A model generated the notes under the pieces. The model was not told the origin of the DNA. It saw nothing but the letters and a program-made list of their open reading frames with translations, and searched no databases. Position numbers and translations under genes: made by a program. From CAZQKL01 sp964593895 [NCBI: uncultured bacterium] (lineage in GTDB: Bacteria > DYJV01), in contig CAZQKL010000069.1 of the NCBI GenBank assembly GCA_964593895.1, forward strand, positions 1-11,368: a DNA stretch of 11,368 nt, written 5' to 3'. Below are positions 1 through 6,665 of the stretch, piece by piece (positions within the stretch are counted from its first letter, which is position 1; the number at the start of each line of letters is the position of its first letter).

Positions 1-54
1 CTAGGACACCGGCCTTTCACGCCGGCGACAGGGGTTCAAATCCCCTTAGGGACG
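1..54 (+). tRNA. tRNA-Glu (TTC), 5' part missing
   Basis: This is the 3' part of a glutamate tRNA; the 5' acceptor strand and most of the D arm lie before the window. Visible are an anticodon stem CCGGC/GCCGG (9-13 with 21-25), a seven-base loop with anticodon TTC at 16-18, a T arm with loop TTCAAAT flanked by GGGG and CCCC, and the 3' acceptor strand TAGGGAC at 47-53. The discriminator base would be G54. The CCA tail is not encoded: C55 is followed by a run of T, so CCA must be added after transcription. The recO start codon is only 14 bases beyond G54, so tRNA and recO are probably co-transcribed. Confidence 0.93.
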
Positions 55-68
55 CTTTTTTATTGAAA

Positions 69-812
69 ATGTCTGAATTTTCTTCATACGCAATCCTCTT
101 AAAAAAGGTTGATTATTCAGAAAAAGATAAAATAGTTCTTCTTTTTACAAAAAAAAAATCAAAAATTTCCGCTATTGGAATTGGAGCAAAAAAAAGTAAA
201 AAAAGAAAACTTAATCTTTTAGACTATTGGTATTTGCTTGATATTAAATTTTCAAAAAGAAAAAATTATCCCCTTTATATCATAGATAAGGTTGAAATTG
301 TTGAGGATTTAACACCAAATAATTACAATTTTAATCATCTAACATTTTTATTAGTTTGCAATGAAATTATTTCAGCTTTTTTATATGGAGAAGAGGATGC
401 TAAAGAGCTTTTTAATTTTTATGTGGAGTTTTTAAAAATTATGAAAGAAGCAAATACAAAAATTAATTTTAGAAATTTTTTGAATATTTTTAAAATTTCA
501 GTTCTTGAAAAAATAGGTTTGAGACTAAATTTTGAAAAATGTATAATTTGTGGAAAAGATGGAATTTTTCAAAATTATTCTATTGAAAAATGTGGATTTG
601 TATGCAATAATTGTTCAAAAAATTCAATAAAAATTTCAAAAGGAACTTTGAAAACTATTGATTATATTCATAGAGGAAAGTTAAATTTAAAAATTGATAG
701 AAGCATTTCTGAAGAGATAAATAAAATTTTTTCTATTAACCTTTACCATATGCGTGGTGAAGGATATTTAAAACATATAAATTCTGTTGAAAAATTATTA
801 AATGGGATATGA
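69..812 (+). CDS. recO: DNA repair/recombination mediator RecO
   Basis: RecO helps load RecA onto SSB-coated single-stranded DNA with RecR in RecF-pathway gap repair, and anneals complementary strands. The N-terminal part (about residues 1-80) has the family's OB-fold opening, SSYAILLKKVDYSEKDKIV. A basic stretch rich in K/R follows at about 40-50. A zinc-finger pair is visible: C158-x2-C161 and C179-x2-C182, with C175 nearby. Length is 247 residues, normal for the family. I chose ATG at 69 over the in-frame TTG at 63 because RecO proteins begin a few residues before the 'AIVLK'-like strand. There is no Shine-Dalgarno sequence, and the tRNA-Glu end lies just upstream. The stop overlaps the rnc start by 11 bases, which suggests translational coupling. 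Confidence 0.92.
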   Translation: MSEFSSYAILLKKVDYSEKDKIVLLFTKKKSKISAIGIGAKKSKKRKLNLLDYWYLLDIKFSKRKNYPLYIIDKVEIVEDLTPNNYNFNHLTFLLVCNEIISAFLYGEEDAKELFNFYVEFLKIMKEANTKINFRNFLNIFKISVLEKIGLRLNFEKCIICGKDGIFQNYSIEKCGFVCNNCSKNSIKISKGTLKTIDYIHRGKLNLKIDRSISEEINKIFSINLYHMRGEGYLKHINSVEKLLNGI

Positions 813-1545
813 AAAATTAATTGAAAAAATTAAAGAAAAAATAATATGTGGAGAGCTTGAAAAAAAAATAGGTTATTTTTTTAAAAATAAAAATCTTTTA
901 TTGAGAGCAATTTCTCACAAATCATATACATATTATTTTAAAAAAAATTACCAAGAATCAAATGAAAGATTGGAACTCTTAGGAGATGCGGTCCTGTCTT
1001 TAGTAATTATTGAGATTTTACTTGAAAAATTTCCAAGTTTTCATGAAGGGAAAATTTCATCATTGAAAGCAAAAATTGTTAGTGAGCTTGCTCTTGAAAT
1101 TATTGCAAAAGAATTAAATCTTGATGAATATATTTTACTTGGAAGGGGAGAATATAATTTAGGTCAGAATAAGCAGAGTTCCATTTTAGCTGATACAGTT
1201 GAATCAATAATTGGAGCAATATATAAGGATGGTGGTTTAGATGAGGCAAAAAAATTTATAAAAAAACATTTTGAAAAGATAATTGAGTTGTGTTCTGAGA
1301 ACAAAGAATTTTTGGATTATAAAACAAAATTACAAGAGATTATTCAGAAAAAGTATAAAACTATTCCAGAATATGTTTTAATTAATGAGATAGGTCCTGA
1401 GCATGATAAAACTTTTTTTGTAAAAGTGAAAATTAAGGATAAGTTTTATGGAAAAGGTTCTGGTAAAACAAAAAAGGAAGCAGAGCAGAATGCAGCAAAA
1501 GAAGCAATCAAAAAGATTGATAATTCCAATATTTCTCAATCATAA
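802..1545 (+). CDS. rnc: Ribonuclease III
   Basis: Endoribonuclease that cuts double-stranded RNA and processes rRNA precursors and structured mRNAs in the cytoplasm. The signature NERLELLGDA is at residues 54-63 and supplies acidic residues E55, E58 and D62. The second catalytic pair, D131 and E134, sits in the DTVESIIGAI helix. The double-stranded-RNA-binding domain covers about residues 167-240, ending in the lysine- and alanine-rich segment GKTKKEAEQNAAKEA. Length is 247 residues, typical. The ATG at 802 lies inside the recO end and has no clear Shine-Dalgarno sequence, so initiation is probably coupled to recO termination. The 3' end overlaps the following radical-SAM gene by about 56 bases. 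All catalytic residues are present. Confidence 0.96.
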   Translation: MGYEKLIEKIKEKIICGELEKKIGYFFKNKNLLLRAISHKSYTYYFKKNYQESNERLELLGDAVLSLVIIEILLEKFPSFHEGKISSLKAKIVSELALEIIAKELNLDEYILLGRGEYNLGQNKQSSILADTVESIIGAIYKDGGLDEAKKFIKKHFEKIIELCSENKEFLDYKTKLQEIIQKKYKTIPEYVLINEIGPEHDKTFFVKVKIKDKFYGKGSGKTKKEAEQNAAKEAIKKIDNSNISQS

Positions 1546-2338
1546 AGGGTGTCCTCATAGGTGTATATATTGTAACCAGAAAAGTGCTGTTGGAATATCA
1601 ATAAAAAATTTAAATGAAATTGATGATACTGTAAAAAGTTACATTAAAACCCAGATTGAAAAATATGGTAAAATTAATCCAAAGTATGAAACAACTCAAC
1701 TTGCCTTTTATGGAGGAAGTTTTACATGTTTAGAGAAGAACGAAATGATAAATTTGTTAAAAATAGGCAAAAAATATATTTATGAAAATTTCGTAGATTC
1801 TTTAAGAGTTTCTACAAGACCAGATTGTATATCTGAAGAAATTTTAAAAATTCTAAAAGAATATAAAGTAAAAACTGTAGAGTTAGGGTGCGAAAGTTTT
1901 TCTGATAATATTTTAAAAATTTTAAATAGAGGGCATACTGTAGAGGATATAATAAAAGCTTATAATTTACTAAAAAAAGAGGATTTTGAAATTTCATTAC
2001 AGATAATGATTGGGCTTCCAGAGGAGAAAGATGAAGACATTGAAAAAATAATTTATTATCTAAAAGAATTAAAGCCAGATTTTGTGAGATTATTTCCTCT
2101 TATAGTTTTAAAAAATACTTATCTTGAGAAAATGTATAGAGCCAAAATTTATAAACCAATAACATTGGAAAAAGCTATAAAAATTTTAGGAAAAATTTAT
2201 AAAAATTGTATTGAAGAAGGGATAAAAGTTATACAAATAGGTCTTCATTATTCAGAGCATCTATTAAAAAATTATGTTGCAGGACCTATTCATCCAAGAA
2301 TTGGTGAGCTTGTTATTAATTCAGTGGATACTCTTTAA
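1490..2338 (+). CDS. Elp3-like radical-SAM protein, short C-terminus
   Basis: This radical-SAM enzyme resembles the bacterial proteins related to the Elp3 catalytic domain, whose substrate is not established. With the start at 1490, the iron-sulfur motif CPHRCIYC has its cysteines at about 21, 25 and 28 (CX3CX2C). A GGSF motif for S-adenosylmethionine binding lies near residue 76. The family hallmark IGLHYSEHL...AGPIHPRIGELV is near the C-terminus. The open frame extends back to 1448; I prefer ATG 1490 because AAGGAAG at 1474-1480 is a good Shine-Dalgarno sequence and homologues begin just before the 'IPIF' strand. TTG at 1517 is another option. As I recall, this gene often follows rnc in clostridia. 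The protein (282 residues) ends soon after the AGPxHP motif, whereas I remember homologues continuing further. Confidence 0.85.
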   Translation: MQQKKQSKRLIIPIFLNHKGCPHRCIYCNQKSAVGISIKNLNEIDDTVKSYIKTQIEKYGKINPKYETTQLAFYGGSFTCLEKNEMINLLKIGKKYIYENFVDSLRVSTRPDCISEEILKILKEYKVKTVELGCESFSDNILKILNRGHTVEDIIKAYNLLKKEDFEISLQIMIGLPEEKDEDIEKIIYYLKELKPDFVRLFPLIVLKNTYLEKMYRAKIYKPITLEKAIKILGKIYKNCIEEGIKVIQIGLHYSEHLLKNYVAGPIHPRIGELVINSVDTL

Positions 2339-3425
2339 TTATTTCATAATCATCAAACCAGTATGCGTCTTTATTTCTTTTACAAACTATTATTTTCCCA
2401 ACATTTTCATCTTTTGCTGCTCTATGGAATTTAAAAATTATTTCTTTTTCAAGTAAAGCTAATATTTCAAGTTTACCATCCTTATGGCTCATTGCATATT
2501 TTGCTCTTTTGGATAATCCTGAACATTTATCTTTTGCTTTTTCAAAAATTATATAACCTTCCTCAATTGGTACAGCATATATTTTATTTCCTACAGCAGG
2601 TCTACATTGAAAAACATAATATGGAGGACAACCAATGTATGATAGCTTATTAAATAATTCTCTTAAAGAATTTACATTATCAGAAATTCCTCTAATTAAT
2701 GGAGTTTGATTGCAAAGTATTGCTCCAGAATCTATGAGCATTCCTATGCATTTTATTGCTTGAGGAGTAATTTCCTTTATATGAACAAAATGATTTAACA
2801 CATAAATCCTTTTTTCATAAGAACTATATTTTTTTATAAGATTAAGGAGTTTTTTATCTTCAATTATTCTAAATGGATAGAATTGAGGCATTCTTGTGCC
2901 AATTCTTATTATTTGAACATGGGGAATTTCAAATAATTTGGAAATTAAATATTCAAGTTTTTCAGTATGAATGACAAGAGGGTCTCCTCCTGTAAGGAGA
3001 ATATTGTTTATCTCTTTATGCTCTTTAACATAATTTATTGCATCATTATAATTTTTTTCTTTTAAAAAATCTTTCTTATTTGTTTTAAAAAGTCTTTTTC
3101 TAAAACAGTATCTACAAATACCATAACATATATTACTCAATAAAAAAAGGGCAACAGAGGAATATTTATGTTCAACTCCTTCTAACACAGTATAAACTGC
3201 TTCTGATGATGGGTCTAAATCTCCCCATTTTTCTGAAACTTCATCTACATCAGGAATAATTAATTTTCTTATAGGGTCATTTTTGTCATTCCAGTCTATT
3301 AAAGAGAGGTAATATTCATTTGCTCTAAAAGGATAAACTTTTGTAATTTCTTTTAATTTTTTCTTTTCTTCCTCGGTTAAATAAGGAATAGTTTCTATAT
3401 TTGTGATTAATTTAGGATATATCAT
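2316..3425 (-). CDS. KamA-family radical-SAM/PLP aminomutase, substrate unknown
   Basis: Homologue of lysine 2,3-aminomutase, which moves an amino group between carbons using a [4Fe-4S] cluster, S-adenosylmethionine and pyridoxal phosphate. The cluster motif is C100-x3-C104-x2-C107, followed by FRKR as in KamA and EpmB. GGDPL is at 146-150. By family alignment made by eye, K318 in HKDGKLEI matches the PLP lysine. The two KamA aspartates that grip the lysine side chain are not kept: the QCD position reads QCR (R275), and the later one falls at about S313. The substrate is therefore probably not lysine. There is no partner gene (acetyltransferase ablB, or epmA/efp) in the window. Length is 369 residues. 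ATG 3425 follows a strong AAAGGAG. The 3' end overlaps the convergent radical-SAM gene by 23 bp. Confidence 0.87.
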   Translation of the reverse strand: MIYPKLITNIETIPYLTEEEKKKLKEITKVYPFRANEYYLSLIDWNDKNDPIRKLIIPDVDEVSEKWGDLDPSSEAVYTVLEGVEHKYSSVALFLLSNICYGICRYCFRKRLFKTNKKDFLKEKNYNDAINYVKEHKEINNILLTGGDPLVIHTEKLEYLISKLFEIPHVQIIRIGTRMPQFYPFRIIEDKKLLNLIKKYSSYEKRIYVLNHFVHIKEITPQAIKCIGMLIDSGAILCNQTPLIRGISDNVNSLRELFNKLSYIGCPPYYVFQCRPAVGNKIYAVPIEEGYIIFEKAKDKCSGLSKRAKYAMSHKDGKLEILALLEKEIIFKFHRAAKDENVGKIIVCKRNKDAYWFDDYEIIKEYPLN

Positions 3426-3432
3426 CTTAAAA

Positions 3433-3439
3433 CTCCTTT
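3433..3439 (-). promoter_or_regulatory. Shine-Dalgarno of the KamA-family gene, partly in an inverted repeat
   Basis: On the minus strand AAAGGAG lies seven bases before the ATG at 3425, fixing that start. Plus-strand bases 3435-3449 read CCTTTT-TTT-AAAAGG, a six-base inverted repeat with a three-base loop. In the mRNA this would form a weak hairpin covering part of the ribosome site. The stem has only two G:C pairs, so a regulatory role is speculative. Confidence 0.7.
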
Positions 3440-3449
3440 TTTTAAAAGG

Positions 3450-3478
3450 TTGAAAAAATGAGGAATTTAAACTATATT
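3450..3478 (+). promoter_or_regulatory. Predicted sigma-70-type promoter for rsfS-rlmH
   Basis: TTGAAA (3450-3455) and TATATT (3473-3478) are separated by exactly 17 bases, and each differs from consensus at one position. The predicted start of transcription is near 3485, giving a leader of about 34 bases before the rsfS start, with the Shine-Dalgarno sequence at 3506-3513. In AT-rich DNA chance matches are common, but the spacing and the position in the only divergent gap here make this one credible. Confidence 0.65.
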
Positions 3479-3505
3479 AACATAAAAAAATAATAATGTA
3501 AAGGA

Positions 3506-3513
3506 AAGGAGGG
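3506..3513 (+). promoter_or_regulatory. Strong Shine-Dalgarno that decides the rsfS AUA start
   Basis: AAGGAGGG includes the full AGGAGG core (3507-3512). Six bases separate the core from the ATA codon at 3519, a normal spacing. No ATG, GTG or TTG in the rsfS frame lies within reach. The ATG at 3496 is out of frame and is followed at once by a stop codon. Confidence 0.85.
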
Positions 3514-3518
3514 AAAAA

Positions 3519-3851
3519 ATAGTAAAATCAATTGTTAAAGCAATTATTGATAAAAAAGGTGAGGATATAAAAATTCTTGATTTAAGAAAATTTCATACAA
3601 TTACAGATTATTTTATAATTTGCACCGCAACATCTGATAGACATGCTCAATCTATTGCTGATTACATTCTTGAAAATATTCCAAAAGGTGAATTTCTTGG
3701 GATGGAGGGATATAATCAAGCTAAATGGATTTTAATTGATTGTGGAGATGTAGTTGTTCATATATTTCAGGAAGAGACAAGAGAATTTTACGATTTAGAA
3801 GGTTTATGGTTTGATGCTGAAAGAATTGATATAAAAAAGTATGGATTTTAG
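3519..3851 (+). CDS. rsfS: Ribosome silencing factor RsfS (Iojap/DUF143), AUA start
   Basis: RsfS binds ribosomal protein L14 (uL14) on the large subunit and blocks joining with the small subunit, lowering translation under starvation. The 110-residue product matches the family throughout: helix SIVKAIIDKKGEDI, strand-rich ITDYFIICTATS (38-49), then the conserved C-terminal run from W80 through GDVVVHIF and EETREFYDLEGLW (to 107). The frame has no ATG, GTG or TTG before the internal ATG near 3702, which would delete half the domain. The ATA at 3519 sits six bases after an AGGAGG core and gives an N-terminus close to family expectation, so I call it the start. A single base error (ATG read as ATA) is the alternative. 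The frame is open upstream to 3486. The stop overlaps rlmH by 11 bases; rsfS-rlmH is a common pair. Confidence 0.9.
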   Translation: MVKSIVKAIIDKKGEDIKILDLRKFHTITDYFIICTATSDRHAQSIADYILENIPKGEFLGMEGYNQAKWILIDCGDVVVHIFQEETREFYDLEGLWFDAERIDIKKYGF

Positions 3852-4266
3852 ATTTATATTCGTTGGTAAGACAAAAGATGATTATGTAAAAAAAGGTATT
3901 GAAAAGTATAAAAGTTTTTTAAAGAAGTATGGAAAAGTTGAAATAGTTGAATCTAAAGATGATGATAAAAAGATATTGGTAAATTTAAGAGAAAATTCTT
4001 ATAAAATTATTCTTGATATTAAAGGAAAATCTTTCAACTCTGAAGAACTTGCTGAGAAAATTGAGAATTTAAAAAATTCAGGATATAAAAAATTTGACTT
4101 TTTAACAGGTGGAGCATTTGGATTAAGTGAGAAAATTTTAAAAAAAGCAGATTTATTGTGGAAATTATCAGATTTAACTTTTAACCATCAACTTGTGAGA
4201 TTAATTCTTCTTGAACAAATTTACAGAGCAATGTCAATAATTAATAATGAAAAATACCATCATTAA
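3841..4266 (+). CDS. rlmH: 23S rRNA pseudouridine-1915 N3-methyltransferase RlmH
   Basis: RlmH is a small SPOUT-class methyltransferase that methylates pseudouridine 1915 in helix 69 of 23S rRNA on assembled 70S ribosomes, using S-adenosylmethionine. The trefoil-knot motifs are clear: LTGGAFGLS at 88-96 and the run from L109 to A130 containing NHQLVR and LEQIYRA, ending with EKYHH (the usual terminus is EPYHK/R). Length is 141 residues, slightly shorter than the roughly 155 usual, with the shortening in the N-terminal half. It starts inside the rsfS end without a clear Shine-Dalgarno sequence, so translational coupling is likely. Both products act on the large ribosomal subunit. The last four bases overlap the convergent solute-binding protein gene. 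Confidence 0.95.
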   Translation: MDFRFIFVGKTKDDYVKKGIEKYKSFLKKYGKVEIVESKDDDKKILVNLRENSYKIILDIKGKSFNSEELAEKIENLKNSGYKKFDFLTGGAFGLSEKILKKADLLWKLSDLTFNHQLVRLILLEQIYRAMSIINNEKYHH

Positions 4267-5840
4267 TACTTCTGCTCATATTTTGGAACATACCATTTTT
4301 CAATATTGTAAGTTATTCCAGCAGGTGCTTTTTTCACATTTTTAAATCTTTTATGTAAAATAACAAGAGAATAAGGCACATATAAAAATACGTAAGGTTG
4401 TTCTTCAGCAAGAATCTCTTGAAATTTAAAATATGCTTTTTTTCTTTTTTCAATATCAAATGTGCTTCTCCCCTCTTCTAAAAGTTTATCCACCTCTTTG
4501 TTTTTAAAAGAGATAAAATTAAGTTCTCCTTCTGCAGTTTTAGATGAATGCCATATATCGTATTGGTCTGGGTCAATTCCAGTTGACCATCCTAAAATTA
4601 CTGCTTCAAATCTTTTTTTATTTATGAATTCATTTATGAATGATGCCCATTCAATTACTCTTATTTTGACTTTTATACCAACCTCTTCAAGTCTTTTCTG
4701 AATAATTTGAGCAGATTTTAATCTGTTTAAATTACCTTGGTTTGTTAAAATTGTAAAAATAAATTTTTTACCATCTTTTTCAAGAATTCCATCGCCATCA
4801 ATATCCTTCCAGCCAGCTTCTCGTAGTAAAATTTTAGCCTTTTCTGGATTGTAAGGATATTTTTTAACATTTGGATTATAAAACCACATATCTGGTCTAT
4901 AAGGACCAGTTGCTTCAACTCCAAGACCAAGAAGCACAATGTTTATAATTTCTTTTTTGTTAATTGCATAACTTATTGCCTGTCTTACTCTTTTATCTTT
5001 AAAAAAAGGATGTAAAAGATTAAATCCAAGATAGGTATATGCAAAGGTTGGATAGCAGAATTTTCTGAAATTTTTCTTAAAAAATTTTGAGTTGGTTTCT
5101 CTTTTATACTGAATTGGGGTAAGACCCATAAGGTCAATTTTCCCAGCTTTCAATTCTAAAAACATTGTAGTAGGATCTGGAATAACTCTATAAATATAAC
5201 CATCAAGATATGGCCTTCCATCAAAATACTTTTCATTAGCTGTTAATTCTATTTTTTGCCCAACTTCCCACTTTTTAAATTTAAATGGGCCTGTTCCTAT
5301 TGGATGAGTTCTTAATGGAGAAGTAAGAATATTTTTTTTATATAAAAGATGTTTTGGTAAGATACTCACTGTCCAAGAAGATAATGCTGGAGCAAATGGC
5401 CTTTTATAGATAACTTCAATTGTGTAATTATCTATTTTTTTTACACTTTTCACATAATCGTAGTCACTTCTATACGCTGTTGGAGTATTAGGGTCCATTA
5501 TAAGGTTATAAGTAAAAACAACATCATCAGCTGTAAAATTTTTTCCATCCTGCCAGAGAACATTTTTTCTTAAATAAAATTTTATTTTTAAATTGTCAGG
5601 TGATACCTCAAATTTTTCTGCTAAATCACCAACTAAATTTAAATTTTTATCGTATTTTAAAAGGCCGTTATATATTAGAGATGCTATTTCATGTGATGCT
5701 GAATCTGTAGCCAAAATTGGTATCAAATTGCTTGCATCTCCTATTGAACCTGTAACTAATTTATCTCCAAAGCAGAAAATTTTTTTGGGTCTAAAAATTG
5801 CACTTAATACTAAAAATTTTAAAAATTCTCTTCTTTCCAT
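4263..5840 (-). CDS. ABC transporter solute-binding protein, family 5, with Tat-like signal
   Basis: Extracytoplasmic binding protein of the oligopeptide/dipeptide/nickel type (SBP_bac_5), 525 residues. Family features are YNGLLKYD near 57-64, FTADDVVFT (102-110), GTGPFKF (182-188), ANEKYFDGRPYLD (201-213), RVRQAISYAINK (284-295) and the metal-loop-like DIDGDGILEKDGK (346-358). The N-terminus ERREFLKFLVLSAIF has a twin-arginine pattern (R3-R4-x-F-L-K) with a short hydrophobic stretch, then RPKK and IFCFG, so Tat export is plausible. C23 lacks a proper lipobox. No permease or ATPase gene is in the window, so the substrate cannot be inferred. The start overlaps the prmC end by 22 bases with no strong Shine-Dalgarno sequence, making it the last gene of the operon. 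Confidence 0.92.
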   Translation of the reverse strand: MERREFLKFLVLSAIFRPKKIFCFGDKLVTGSIGDASNLIPILATDSASHEIASLIYNGLLKYDKNLNLVGDLAEKFEVSPDNLKIKFYLRKNVLWQDGKNFTADDVVFTYNLIMDPNTPTAYRSDYDYVKSVKKIDNYTIEVIYKRPFAPALSSWTVSILPKHLLYKKNILTSPLRTHPIGTGPFKFKKWEVGQKIELTANEKYFDGRPYLDGYIYRVIPDPTTMFLELKAGKIDLMGLTPIQYKRETNSKFFKKNFRKFCYPTFAYTYLGFNLLHPFFKDKRVRQAISYAINKKEIINIVLLGLGVEATGPYRPDMWFYNPNVKKYPYNPEKAKILLREAGWKDIDGDGILEKDGKKFIFTILTNQGNLNRLKSAQIIQKRLEEVGIKVKIRVIEWASFINEFINKKRFEAVILGWSTGIDPDQYDIWHSSKTAEGELNFISFKNKEVDKLLEEGRSTFDIEKRKKAYFKFQEILAEEQPYVFLYVPYSLVILHKRFKNVKKAPAGITYNIEKWYVPKYEQKY

Positions 5841-6649
5841 TTTGCTTTTATAACTCTTGGAAAATTTAAATTATCCCTAAAAATTTCTATTTCATAAAAA
5901 TTATTATTTAAAAGCATTTTTTTTAAAATTTCCACATGTGAAAAATACCCAATTTCAAAGATGATTAATCCATTTCTATTTAGGATACTTCTACTTTTAG
6001 TAATAATTTCTTTATAAAACCTTAATCCATCCTTTCCTCCATTAATTGCAATTTTAGGTTCATACTTTTTTACGCTTTCTGGTAAAATATTTATATGGTT
6101 AGTTTTTACATATGGAGGATTTGAGATTATTAAATCAAATTTTCCTTTTATAGCATCTAAAATGTTACATAAAATTAAATTAACATTTAGATTTTTAAGA
6201 TTTTTTTTGGCAACAAAAAGGGTATCAATGTTTATATCTGTTGCAATTATTTCTAAATCTGGAAAATTTTTTTTTATAACTAAAGGAATAATTCCACTAC
6301 CTGTTCCAATATCAATAATTTTTTTTATTTTTTCTTTTTTTATTAAATATATGGCAACCTCTAATAATTTTTCTGTTTCATTTCTTGGGATAAGCACATT
6401 TCTATTTATTTCTATTGTTTCAGAAAAAAATTCTTTTTTCCCAGTTAAATATTCAATTGGAACGCCATTTTTCTTTAATAGAAGGAATTTAAAGAAATTT
6501 TTAATTAATTCCTTGTCTTCTAATAATATTTCAGAATTTATAATTAACCATTCAATGCTTTTATTTAATAAAGATGATAGAATGATTTTAGGTTCTTCAG
6601 AATTATTTAAAATTTTTTTACCAATTTGCAAAAGTTCACAGATTTTCAT
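5819..6649 (-). CDS. prmC: Release factor glutamine methyltransferase PrmC (HemK)
   Basis: PrmC methylates the glutamine of the GGQ motif of class I release factors, raising peptide-release efficiency. Residues 1-75 form the N-terminal helical domain, with the expected VPIEYLTGKKEF near 63-74. LIPRNETE (86-93) stands where most homologues have PRPETE. The methyltransferase domain has DIGTGSG (113-119) for S-adenosylmethionine and the catalytic NPPY at 177-180, then the conserved YEPKIAINGGKDGL. Length is 276 residues, normal. Its substrate RF1 (prfA) lies two genes upstream in the same operon. The ATG at 6649 is 16 bases beyond the preceding gene's stop, with no good Shine-Dalgarno sequence. 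The 3' end overlaps the solute-binding protein gene by 22 bases. Confidence 0.95.
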   Translation of the reverse strand: MKICELLQIGKKILNNSEEPKIILSSLLNKSIEWLIINSEILLEDKELIKNFFKFLLLKKNGVPIEYLTGKKEFFSETIEINRNVLIPRNETEKLLEVAIYLIKKEKIKKIIDIGTGSGIIPLVIKKNFPDLEIIATDINIDTLFVAKKNLKNLNVNLILCNILDAIKGKFDLIISNPPYVKTNHINILPESVKKYEPKIAINGGKDGLRFYKEIITKSRSILNRNGLIIFEIGYFSHVEILKKMLLNNNFYEIEIFRDNLNFPRVIKAKWKEENF

Positions 6650-6665
6650 TTATTGATAAAAATCA

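Noticed and set aside
63-68. TTG at 63 as the recO start
   Set aside because: It would add only two residues. ATG 69 fits the family N-terminus better, and neither has a ribosome site.
1448-1489. Longer N-terminus for the radical-SAM protein from ATG 1448
   Set aside because: It would add 14 very basic residues that are just the alternate frame of the rnc lysine-rich end. Family members start close to the 'IPIF' strand, and 1490 has a ribosome site.
4462-4701. Plus-strand frame of 79 codons inside the binding-protein gene
   Set aside because: It is antisense to a well-conserved gene, matches no family I recognise and has no ribosome site; it is a shadow frame.
6162-6656. Plus-strand frame of 164 codons opposite prmC
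   Set aside because: It is rich in F, I and S, as expected from the complement of an AT-rich lysine-heavy gene, and lies wholly within prmC, whose motifs are intact.
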